Shown in pieces: positions 17,855-25,694 of a stretch of 64,000 bases of DNA; the stretch's first letter is position 1; the number at the start of each line of letters is the position of its first letter. The stretch is from positions 124,001 through 188,000 of the forward strand of contig CADCHQ010000017.1 of assembly GCA_902801325.1 (NCBI GenBank). Direction: 5' to 3'. The stretch is from an uncultured Bacteroidales bacterium. Lineage in GTDB: Bacteria > Bacteroidota > Bacteroidia > Bacteroidales > Bacteroidaceae. Below the pieces are notes generated by a model. It searched no databases. It was not told the origin of the DNA and was given only the letters and a program-made list of their open reading frames with translations. The position numbers and the translations under genes are program-made.

Positions 17855-17899
17855 AGAAAAAGCCCTTGAGGTAATTCCTCAAAGGCTTTCGTCTTGTAG

Positions 17900-17972
17900 T
17901 TGCGGAGACCGGACTCGAACCAGTGACCTCCAGGTTATGAGCCTGGCGAGCTACCAACTGCTCCACTCCGCG
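17900..17972 (-). tRNA. Initiator tRNA-Met (fMet), anticodon CAT
   Basis: A 73-nt cloverleaf folds on the minus strand: acceptor CGCGGAG/CTCCGCA, D-arm GAGC/GCTC, anticodon arm CCAGG-CTCATAA-CCTGG, T-arm ACTGG-TTCGAGT-CCGGT. The unpaired C1-A72 and the A11-U24 pair mark an initiator. The three pairs next to the anticodon loop are A-U, G-C, G-C rather than three G-C. CCA is not encoded (ACTA follows). Confidence 0.93.
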
Positions 17973-17987
17973 ATCTAATTTGCGACT

Positions 17988-17996
17988 GCAAAGGTA
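17988..17996 (-). promoter_or_regulatory. Promoter -7 box of the initiator tRNA
   Basis: TACCTTTGC on the minus strand is a perfect -7 box, with a TTTG about 20 bp further upstream (inside 18017-18021). Transcription would start about 10 nt before the mature 5' end. Confidence 0.75.
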
Positions 17997-18068
17997 GGCA
18001 GAAAAAATGGTACTGCCAAACATTTTGGTAAGAAAATGGCTTTTTATCTATATATTCATGCATTTCTC

Positions 18069-18100
18069 TTGTTCGAATAGACACTTTTGCCTACCTTTGC
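18069..18100 (+). promoter_or_regulatory. Promoter of the TetR-family gene
   Basis: TTG at 18069-18071 and TACCTTTGC at 18092-18100 are 20 bp apart. The start codon at 18108 lies only 7 nt beyond the box, so the transcript would be nearly or fully leaderless. Confidence 0.7.
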
Positions 18101-18107
18101 AGCAGAT

Positions 18108-18707
18108 ATGGGTACACCAAAGACGAAAAACAAGCTCATTGATGTGGCACGTCGGCTTTTTGCTAAAAACGGCATCGACGGAACCACAATGAACGACATC
18201 GCGTTAGCCTCAGGCAAAGGACGTCGTACACTCTACACGTACTTTAAGAGCAAGGAAGACATCTTCTATGCTGTTATAGAAATGGAGATGGAGCGAATGA
18301 GCGAACGCCTGCGCACCATTGCCGACAAAGAACTAGAGCCCGAGGACAAGTTGGTTCAGCTAGTCTACACCCACCTGAGCCTCATCAAGGAAACGGTTAT
18401 CCGCAACGGCAACCTCAGAGCCGAATTCTTCCGCGACATTTGGTTGGTGGAAAAGGTGCGTAAGACTTTCGACAGAACAGAAGTCGAGATTCTTCAGAAA
18501 ATCATTATGCAAGGTATCCGACAGGGAAAGCTTGACGTAGTCAACATACAGCTTTCAGTGGAAATCATCCACTATTGCATCAAAGGACTTGAGGTTCCCT
18601 ACATCTTCGGGCGCTTGGGCAACAGCATACAGATGAGTCGCCCTATGGTGAAACAAGTTATCCATCGTGCAATGGCCAAGATAGAGCGGCCTGATGAGGA
18701 TGATTAG
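18108..18707 (+). CDS. TetR/AcrR-family transcriptional regulator
   Basis: The 199-residue protein has a TetR N-terminal helix-turn-helix domain (KLIDVARRLFAKNGIDGTTM then ALASGKGRRTLYTYFKSKED) and a helical ligand/dimerisation domain with no recognisable specificity. The frame is open to an ATG at 18087, but that lies upstream of the -7 box; the ATG at 18108 (MGTPKTKNK) is therefore the start. fabG follows after 44 bp on the same strand, with a GATTAGAGAATGAGG-type repeat between them, so control of fatty-acid synthesis or of its own operon is possible but unproven. Confidence 0.85.
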   Translation: MGTPKTKNKLIDVARRLFAKNGIDGTTMNDIALASGKGRRTLYTYFKSKEDIFYAVIEMEMERMSERLRTIADKELEPEDKLVQLVYTHLSLIKETVIRNGNLRAEFFRDIWLVEKVRKTFDRTEVEILQKIIMQGIRQGKLDVVNIQLSVEIIHYCIKGLEVPYIFGRLGNSIQMSRPMVKQVIHRAMAKIERPDEDD

Positions 18708-18751
18708 AGATTAGAGAATGAGGATTAGAGATTAAAGATTTCAATTTTATT

Positions 18752-19489
18752 ATGGGATTATTAGAAGGAAAGACCGCACTCATCACAGGTGCGGCACGAG
18801 GAATAGGCAAGGCCATTGCCTTGAAGTTTGCCCAGGAGGGCGCTAACATCGCATTCACCGACCTTGAGGTGAACGAGGAGACAGAGCAAGAGATTGCTGC
18901 ACTTGGCGTTAAGGCTAAGAGCTATGCTTCGAATGCCGCCGACTTTGCTCAGACCGAGGAAGTTGTGACTAAGGTTAAGGAAGAATTCGGAAGCATTGAC
19001 ATTCTTGTCAACAATGCAGGTATCACCAAAGACGGACTTATGCTTCGCATGAGCGAGCAGCAATGGGATGCTGTGATTGCCGTCAATCTGAAATCGGCTT
19101 TCAACTTCATTCATGCTTGCGTGCCCATTATGATGCGCCAGCGTGGTGGAAGCATCATCAACATGGCCTCCGTTGTAGGCGTTCACGGCAATGCTGGTCA
19201 AGCCAACTATGCTGCTTCAAAGGCTGGTTTGATTGCTCTGGCGAAGTCTATCGCCCAAGAAATGGGACCTAAGGGCATTCGTGCCAACGCCATTGCTCCT
19301 GGTTTCATCGAAACGGCTATGACAGCTGCCTTGCCCGACAATGTGCGTGAGGAATGGAAGAAGAAGATTCCCTTGCGTCGTGGCGGACAAGTGGAAGACA
19401 TTGCCAATACGGCTCTGTATCTGGCCAGCGACCTCAGTTCGTATGTTAGCGGACAAGTCATTCAGGTCGATGGCGGCATGAACATGTAA
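18752..19489 (+). CDS. fabG: 3-oxoacyl-[acyl-carrier-protein] reductase
   Basis: FabG reduces 3-oxoacyl-ACP with NADPH in fatty-acid elongation (cytoplasm). The 245-residue short-chain dehydrogenase shows the cofactor motif TGAARGIGKAIA near residue 10, NNAGITKDG near 90, the catalytic serine in NMASVVGVHG, the YxxxK pair in NYAASKAG, and the family tail VDGGMNM. Length and motifs fit FabG better than other SDRs. Its TAA overlaps the next start (TAATG), so the pseudouridine synthase gene is translationally coupled. Confidence 0.93.
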   Translation: MGLLEGKTALITGAARGIGKAIALKFAQEGANIAFTDLEVNEETEQEIAALGVKAKSYASNAADFAQTEEVVTKVKEEFGSIDILVNNAGITKDGLMLRMSEQQWDAVIAVNLKSAFNFIHACVPIMMRQRGGSIINMASVVGVHGNAGQANYAASKAGLIALAKSIAQEMGPKGIRANAIAPGFIETAMTAALPDNVREEWKKKIPLRRGGQVEDIANTALYLASDLSSYVSGQVIQVDGGMNM

Positions 19490-20154
19490 TGCAGACACTT
19501 TACGAGGACAATCATATCATCATCGTCTCCAAGCGGGCTGGTGAAATCGTTCAGGGCGACAAGACTGGCGACACCCCCCTCTCGGAGACGGTGAAGTTGT
19601 ATATTAAGGAGAAATACCAAAAGCCAGGCGAAGTATTCCTAGGCGTTGTTCATCGGTTGGACAGACCCGTTAGCGGAATCGTTCTGTTTGCCCGCACCAG
19701 CAAAGCCCTCACTCGTTTGTCGGAAATGTTCCGCACAAGAGCAGTGCACAAAACTTATTGGGCTATTGTGGGCAACCAACCGCCACAGGAAGAAGGGACA
19801 CTTACCCATTGGCTTACGCGCAACCCGAAGAATAACACAGCACGAGCCTACGACAAGGAAGTGCCCAATTCCAAGCAAGCCATTCTCGACTATCGCGTTA
19901 TTGCAAAGAGCGATCGCTATTGGCTTTTGGAAATAGACTTACACACAGGACGCCACCACCAGATCCGTTGCCAGTTGGCTAAGATAGGGTGTCCGATAAA
20001 AGGAGATTTGAAATACGGAGCTCCACGTTCGAATCCTGACGGAAGCATATCGCTTCACGCTCGTCGCATCACGTTTGAGCATCCTGTCTCACATCTGCAA
20101 ATCGACGTTACTGCCCCCGTTCCCGACGACAATCTTTGGCAAACCATCAGTTGA
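19489..20154 (+). CDS. RluA-family pseudouridine synthase
   Basis: The 221-residue protein isomerises a uridine in structured RNA to pseudouridine; target unknown. The family signature with the catalytic aspartate is VHRLDRPVSGIVLFARTSKA; other motifs are YEDNHIIIVSKRAGEIVQGD at the N-terminus and LLEIDLHTGRHHQIRCQLA near the C-terminus. There is no S4 domain, so it resembles the short RluA/TruC-type enzymes. It overlaps fabG by 1 nt, and its 3' end overlaps the convergent cyclophilin gene by 8 nt. Confidence 0.9.
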   Translation: MQTLYEDNHIIIVSKRAGEIVQGDKTGDTPLSETVKLYIKEKYQKPGEVFLGVVHRLDRPVSGIVLFARTSKALTRLSEMFRTRAVHKTYWAIVGNQPPQEEGTLTHWLTRNPKNNTARAYDKEVPNSKQAILDYRVIAKSDRYWLLEIDLHTGRHHQIRCQLAKIGCPIKGDLKYGAPRSNPDGSISLHARRITFEHPVSHLQIDVTAPVPDDNLWQTIS

Positions 20155-20956
20155 GGACTATAACACGCTTTACATAGACTTCACGCATAGGACGTTCCCG
20201 CTCATCAGTGGGAACGTTTACTATTTTCTCCACCACATTCATTCCCTCAGTTACTTGTCCAAAGATGGTGTATTCTCCATCTAGATGCGGACAACCGCCT
20301 TCTGTGGTGTATATGCGTTTCTGTTGCTCATTGAAAGGACGTGGAGGCCGATTGGCAACCTCCGCCTCTGCCACATTTAAGATGCTGTCCTGCAACTCAT
20401 AATAAGCATCCTTGTTCGACGTTTCCAAGCGGTCGAGCCGGTCGGCAAGTTTATCTTGCAAACGCCGCCATTTGGCGTTGACTGCTTCTTGATAAAGCGT
20501 CTGATAGAAGTCTGCCAGCGACGTTGGCGTATACTTTTCGCCTGTCACAATATACCATTGCGTGGAACTGCTCTCTTTCTTTGGATTCAAGTTATCAGGT
20601 TGACGAGCCGCCGCCAACATTCCGCGCCTATGTATGTACTTAGGAAATCGTATTTCCTGCGGAATGGTATAATGCAGAGCGCTGGTGTCAACCGTTACAG
20701 GACGATTGGCGGGTTTCAGTGTGGGATCACCCGTCTGAATCATCAATCCCGGCACAATGCGATGCCACATCATCTCATCGAAGTATCCTTCACGCGCAAG
20801 TTTGATGAAATTATCCCGATGAAGAGGCGTGTCATCGAACAACACCGCACGTATATCACCCATTGAAGTTTCAATCAGCACCTCTGTTCCCTCTTTTTGC
20901 TTGCTACATGACGCAAAAAGCATCACGGACAACAAAAGACAAGCTATTTTTCTCAT
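20147..20956 (-). CDS. Peptidylprolyl isomerase, cyclophilin type, lipoprotein
   Basis: A 269-residue exported cyclophilin that catalyses proline cis/trans isomerisation, probably in the periplasm. The N-terminus MRKIACLLLSVMLFASCSKQ is a lipoprotein signal with lipobox FASC. The cyclophilin fold shows in VLIETSMGDIRAVLFDDTPL, WHRIVPGLMIQTGDP and YTIFGQVTEGMNVVEKIV. An insertion of roughly 110 residues, partly coiled-coil (WRRLQDKLADRLDRLE), separates the halves; it seems typical of Bacteroidales homologues. A promoter lies 19 bp upstream. Confidence 0.9.
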   Translation of the reverse strand: MRKIACLLLSVMLFASCSKQKEGTEVLIETSMGDIRAVLFDDTPLHRDNFIKLAREGYFDEMMWHRIVPGLMIQTGDPTLKPANRPVTVDTSALHYTIPQEIRFPKYIHRRGMLAAARQPDNLNPKKESSSTQWYIVTGEKYTPTSLADFYQTLYQEAVNAKWRRLQDKLADRLDRLETSNKDAYYELQDSILNVAEAEVANRPPRPFNEQQKRIYTTEGGCPHLDGEYTIFGQVTEGMNVVEKIVNVPTDERERPMREVYVKRVIVLN

Positions 20957-20974
20957 ATTTCTTACATATTTTCA

Positions 20975-20983
20975 GCAAACTTA
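20975..20983 (-). promoter_or_regulatory. Promoter -7 box of the cyclophilin gene
   Basis: TAAGTTTGC on the minus strand fits TAnnTTTG; the leader to the ATG at 20956 would be about 13 nt. Confidence 0.55.
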
Positions 20984-21027
20984 CGAAATATTTCTCAATT
21001 CTCAATCTTCAATCCTCAATTTATATC

Positions 21028-21035
21028 TATCTTTG
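21028..21035 (+). promoter_or_regulatory. Promoter -7 box of tamB
   Basis: TATCTTTG ends 9 nt before the tamB ATG, so the mRNA would have a leader of only about 5 nt. A TCAATTCTCAATCTTCAATCC interspersed repeat lies just upstream, where the -33 region should be. Confidence 0.6.
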
Positions 21036-21044
21036 TAGTACAAT

Positions 21045-24000
21045 ATGAGCCGCAGACGGAAAATTGGCCGTTGGATAGCAGGGGTATTGCTCACACCCAT
21101 AATACTCGTGCTGTTGTTAATAGGCGCCTTGTACCTGCCACCTGTGCAGCAATGGGCTGTCAATAAGGTTTGTGCCTATGCATCGGAGAAAACGGGCATG
21201 GACATCCGTCTGAAACGGATACGAATCAAGTTTCCCCTCGACCTTGACCTGCAAGAATTCTCTGCGACCACCCCACCAGACACAGTGATGGCTCTCGAAC
21301 ATGTTATTGTTGACCTCGACCTAAGTCGCATCTTCAAAGGACACGTGGGAGTCGATGCACTCGACCTTCAGCAAGGAGTCATCGATACACGCGACCTCAT
21401 TGCTACAGTTAGGGTGAAAGGTAAAGTAGGAAACTTCCATCTCAATTCTGAAGACATTCATTTGAAGGGACAACGCGCTTCCCTCACAGGTGCACGCATC
21501 GACAACTGCGATGTTGACATCGCAATGCGCGATACAACAGTCGTAGATACGACAGAATCGGCACCCCTGCTTTGGAGCATTGGATTGGGCGATATCGAAG
21601 CCAATGACACACGTGTTGCCTTCCACACCATAGGCGACAGCATCTGCATTCGAGGAGGTGTGAAGAAACTGGCCATAAAGGGAGGAGATATTGACTTGGG
21701 ACGCGGCATCTATAAGGTCGATCATCTGCATGTCGATGCCGATTCACTTCGCTACGACACGAAGGAGCCACCTATGTCGCAGGGGCTCGACTACAACCAC
21801 CTATCCTTCCGTCCGCTTCATCTCGATGCCGACAGCATCTTCTTCAAGCAAGATTCCAGCGAGCTAAGCCTTACGCTGAACGAATGTAGCGGTAAGGAAC
21901 AAAGCGGCCTGCAGGTGGATAAATTATGCGGTCACGTTCGTCTCGATGACACCCACATCCAAGTTCCCGACCTCCAACTCAAGACTCCCAAAAGTCACAT
22001 CGATGGAAGAGTAGATATGGATTGGTCGTCGCTTTCATCCGGCAATCGTGGCACGATGGATGTCGACGTTGATGCGTCTGTTGCCAAGGAAGACCTCCTG
22101 CTTGTAACGGGCAATTACTTAACTCCATCACTCCGTCGTTCCATCAATTCATCACTCCCGAACCACATCACCCTATCGGCCAAGGCTCGAGGGAATGTTG
22201 ACCGCATGGTGGTTGAGCGAGGTGTCATCAAGGCCTCGCCGATGGCTGAAGCCCAGTTCTCAGGCGTCCTCACAAATTTACTTGATTCAGACAACCTTGG
22301 AGCCGACCTGAACATGGACATGCAGACGACCGACCTCAGTCCTGTGCGCCATATTCTCAACCTTCCTTCATCCGTACGCCTGCCTCAAATGAGCGTCAAA
22401 GGAAAGGCCAATATGCAAGGTTCGAAACTTCTTGCCGACCTGCACTTGACTCAAGGAAGGGGGACTGTGGACCTCAAAGGTAATTACGATACCAAGACGG
22501 AGGATTACGATGCCGATGTTCGTGTGCGGAACCTCAACCTCCACAATTTCCTTCCTAAAGATTCGCTCTATACGCTAACAGGTCGTGCGCGAATAAGTGG
22601 AAGAGGTACTGATTTGCTTTCGAAACACGCCCGTGCTAAAGCCAACGTTGAGATTAATCATCTCAGATACGGACATAACGACCTCGACAACATTCGTCTG
22701 TTAGCTGATGTCAAAGGAGGCAAGGGATTGGTGAACTTATACAGCAACAACGATCTACTTCGTGCCGACGCATGTGCAACACTGCAATTAGACAAGAAGA
22801 TAACAGCCGCTGATATTAGTCTTGGCGCAACTTACATCGACCTCCATCGTCTCGGTCTTGTCGATGAACCTTTGGCTGTATCTATGGTTATGGATATGGA
22901 AGGAAGCACAAACCTGTCCGACACCCATCGTCTGCAAGGAAGCATCCGCGCCATCGAACTCATGCCTAAGGACACCATATTCTATCCCACTGATATAGAC
23001 CTCAATCTGCTCATGTCACCCGACACCTTGTTTGCACAAGCCACTTCGGGCGACCTCGAACTCGAGCTTCACTCGAGCGACGGATACGAGCAATTGCTGG
23101 ATAAGGCCAACCTCTTTACCACTGAACTCAAACGCCAGTTGGCAGACCACCACATCGCACAAGACACGTTAACCAACCTTCTGCCCCGCCTCGACCTACG
23201 TCTGAAGAGTGGCAATCAGAATACGATGGCCAACATTGTGCAATCCATGGGGTACGATTTCGACCACCTCTACCTCGTTCTCAACAGCGATCCCGAATTG
23301 GGCGTCAACGGTCAGGGCTATCTCCATAGTCTGAACACAGGAGCCATCATGCTCGATACCATTCAATGGAACATCTATCAGGATTCCACCGATGTGGTTC
23401 GTTTAGGCGCTCGTTTGAAGAATGGTCCACGCAACAAGCAGGTTGTATTCGAATCGAAGGCAACAGCCGAACTCACGCCTACTGGAGCAGATGCGTCTCT
23501 CACCTTCTTTGATGCCAAGGGACGCAAGGGTGTTGACTTTGGTGCACAAATCTTCCTCGAAGATGAAGCTTATCGTCTGCACTTGTATCCGCTTAATCCC
23601 GTTATTGCCTATCGTCGATTCACCTTGAACGACAACAATTACATCCTGCTTCACGACAACAAGCATGTGGAAGCCGACATTGACCTGCTGGCCGACGACG
23701 GAACGGGTTTCAAACTCTACTCAACGCCCAATGCCGATGCTTTGCAGGATATCACGCTGTCTGTCCACGACTTCAACCTGGGCGAACTCTCCAGCGTCAT
23801 TCCGTACATGCCTTCCATTGGCGGTATGCTGGCTGGCGACTTCCACTTGGTACAAGACGAGCAGTCGATGAGCGTGCTTGTTGACGCCAACGTGCGCGAT
23901 TTCGCCTACGAAAAGGCTCAGATGGGTAATGTTGGCCTGAATGCCGTTTACCTACCCAACGCCGATGGCACACACTACGTCGATGGCATTGTCTCGCAAG

Positions 24001-25646
24001 ACGGCAACGAAGTGATGCTGCTGGCAGGAACCTACAATCCGAAGGACGAAGGCACTATCGACGCAAAAGCCACCCTGCAACGCTTGCCGCTGCGCCTCGC
24101 CAACGGCTTCATCCCCGACCAGATTGCCGAGCTGCGAGGATACGTAACAGGAGAGGTGGACGTGACCGGCCACGTGTCTAATCCCATGCTCGACGGAGCC
24201 ATCGTCACAGATTCCATGTATTTGGTTAGCGACATGTACAGCCTCTCTCTTCGTTTCCCCGACGACTCCATCACAGTGCGCAAGAGCAGGCTCGACCTGA
24301 ACCGCATAGAAGCATACTCCACTGGCAGAAACCCACTTGTATTAGATGGTACTATCGACCTCCGCGACCTTAGTCGCATAGGCCTCAACTTAAATCTCTC
24401 GGCTCGCAACTTCGAACTCATCAACGCGCCTAAGAACCAGCGCGCAGTAGCCTATGGCAAGGTCTACGTCAACGTAGGAGCGCGCCTGACAGGAACGCTC
24501 AACGACATGCTGCTCAGAGGTAAACTCGACGTGCTTGGCAACACCGATGTTACCTATGTGCTCACCGACTCTCCGCTGACCGTCGAAGACCAGTTGGCCG
24601 AATTGGTAACCTTCGTCGATTTCTCCGACACGCTGACTGTGGCTGAAGTTGAAAAGGCATCACCGCAGAACATCGATATGCTCATGGACATCGGCATAGA
24701 ACAGGCGGCACAAGTCCATTGCCTGCTCAGTGTCGACGGCACCAACCACATCGACCTTGAAGGCGGTGGCAACCTCACGATGACCTACACCACGCAAGAC
24801 GGTATGCACATGTATGGCCGCTACACCATCATCAGTGGCATGATGAACTACTCGCTGATGGTGATGTCCCTCAAGAACTTTGCCATCGACAGCGGAAGCT
24901 ATGCGGAATTCACGGGCGACCTGCTGAATCCGAAACTCAACATCTCTGCCTCCGAACGCGTGAAGACTACGGTATATGAGAACAATGTGCCGCGCAGCGT
25001 CAACTTCGATGTAGGACTGAAGGTAACGCAAACGCTGGAGAACATGGGTCTGGAATTCACCCTCGAGGCACCTGGCGACATGACCATTAGCAACCAGTTG
25101 GCCACGATGTCGCCTGAGGAACGCGGAAAGGTGGCTGTGACCATGCTGGCAACGGGTATGTACCTGACGGAGAGCGGCAACGGCACAAGTGGTTTCAGTG
25201 CCACCAACGCCCTGAACTCATTCCTGCAGACGCAGATTGCCGCCATCTCGAACAGAGCACTCTCCACCATCGACCTGAACTTTGGTGTCGACAACACCAG
25301 CACGGCGTCAGGTGGTACGCAGACCGACTATAGCTTCAGCTTTGCGAAACGTTTCTGGGGCAATCGCATAAGCCTCATCATCGGAGGAAAGGTAAGTTCG
25401 GGTAGTGAAGCGGTGAACACAGGCGAGAGCATCATCAACAACATCTCCCTGGAATACCGCCTCGACAAGAGCGCGACCCGATACGTTCGCATCTACTACG
25501 ACCGCGACACGGAGTCGTTGCTCGAAGGCGACATCATGGAGATGGGTGCAGGTCTGGTGCTGCGCAAGAAGAGCAATCGCTTGGGCGAATTGTTTATATT
25601 CAAGAAGGCGAGCCCTCTCCCAACCTCCCCCGAGGGGAAAGAGTAA
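21045..25646 (+). CDS. tamB: TamB-family translocation/assembly module protein
   Basis: TamB is a very long periplasm-spanning beta-groove protein anchored in the inner membrane, which works with a TamA/TamL outer membrane partner in outer-membrane protein assembly and phospholipid transport. The 1533-residue product has an N-terminal anchor (WIAGVLLTPIILVLLLIGAL), an AsmA-like start (VQQWAVNKVCAYASEKTGMD), about 1000 residues of repetitive beta strands, and the C-terminal TamB/DUF490 domain (GRYTIISGMMNYSLMVMSLK, SRALSTIDLNFGVDN). Two places look repeat-derived: residues about 354-372 (TPSLRRSINSSLPN) and the last 12 residues (SPLPTSPEGKE), encoded by a CCC..CCTCCCCCGAGGGG element that also provides the end of the gene. 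tamL follows after 48 bp. Confidence 0.9.
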   Translation: MSRRRKIGRWIAGVLLTPIILVLLLIGALYLPPVQQWAVNKVCAYASEKTGMDIRLKRIRIKFPLDLDLQEFSATTPPDTVMALEHVIVDLDLSRIFKGHVGVDALDLQQGVIDTRDLIATVRVKGKVGNFHLNSEDIHLKGQRASLTGARIDNCDVDIAMRDTTVVDTTESAPLLWSIGLGDIEANDTRVAFHTIGDSICIRGGVKKLAIKGGDIDLGRGIYKVDHLHVDADSLRYDTKEPPMSQGLDYNHLSFRPLHLDADSIFFKQDSSELSLTLNECSGKEQSGLQVDKLCGHVRLDDTHIQVPDLQLKTPKSHIDGRVDMDWSSLSSGNRGTMDVDVDASVAKEDLLLVTGNYLTPSLRRSINSSLPNHITLSAKARGNVDRMVVERGVIKASPMAEAQFSGVLTNLLDSDNLGADLNMDMQTTDLSPVRHILNLPSSVRLPQMSVKGKANMQGSKLLADLHLTQGRGTVDLKGNYDTKTEDYDADVRVRNLNLHNFLPKDSLYTLTGRARISGRGTDLLSKHARAKANVEINHLRYGHNDLDNIRLLADVKGGKGLVNLYSNNDLLRADACATLQLDKKITAADISLGATYIDLHRLGLVDEPLAVSMVMDMEGSTNLSDTHRLQGSIRAIELMPKDTIFYPTDIDLNLLMSPDTLFAQATSGDLELELHSSDGYEQLLDKANLFTTELKRQLADHHIAQDTLTNLLPRLDLRLKSGNQNTMANIVQSMGYDFDHLYLVLNSDPELGVNGQGYLHSLNTGAIMLDTIQWNIYQDSTDVVRLGARLKNGPRNKQVVFESKATAELTPTGADASLTFFDAKGRKGVDFGAQIFLEDEAYRLHLYPLNPVIAYRRFTLNDNNYILLHDNKHVEADIDLLADDGTGFKLYSTPNADALQDITLSVHDFNLGELSSVIPYMPSIGGMLAGDFHLVQDEQSMSVLVDANVRDFAYEKAQMGNVGLNAVYLPNADGTHYVDGIVSQDGNEVMLLAGTYNPKDEGTIDAKATLQRLPLRLANGFIPDQIAELRGYVTGEVDVTGHVSNPMLDGAIVTDSMYLVSDMYSLSLRFPDDSITVRKSRLDLNRIEAYSTGRNPLVLDGTIDLRDLSRIGLNLNLSARNFELINAPKNQRAVAYGKVYVNVGARLTGTLNDMLLRGKLDVLGNTDVTYVLTDSPLTVEDQLAELVTFVDFSDTLTVAEVEKASPQNIDMLMDIGIEQAAQVHCLLSVDGTNHIDLEGGGNLTMTYTTQDGMHMYGRYTIISGMMNYSLMVMSLKNFAIDSGSYAEFTGDLLNPKLNISASERVKTTVYENNVPRSVNFDVGLKVTQTLENMGLEFTLEAPGDMTISNQLATMSPEERGKVAVTMLATGMYLTESGNGTSGFSATNALNSFLQTQIAAISNRALSTIDLNFGVDNTSTASGGTQTDYSFSFAKRFWGNRISLIIGGKVSSGSEAVNTGESIINNISLEYRLDKSATRYVRIYYDRDTESLLEGDIMEMGAGLVLRKKSNRLGELFIFKKASPLPTSPEGKE
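25605..25640. repeat. CTCCCC/GGGG repeat at the 3' end of tamB
   Basis: CGAGCCCTCTCCCAACCTCC then CCCGAGGGGAAAG encodes the last residues of TamB (ASPLPTSPEGKE). It belongs to the palindrome family seen at 9487 and 44506. Confidence 0.7.
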
Positions 25647-25694
25647 ACTAAGGCTTAATAAAAGATAAATAACAAACGCCATTGGAGCTATAAT

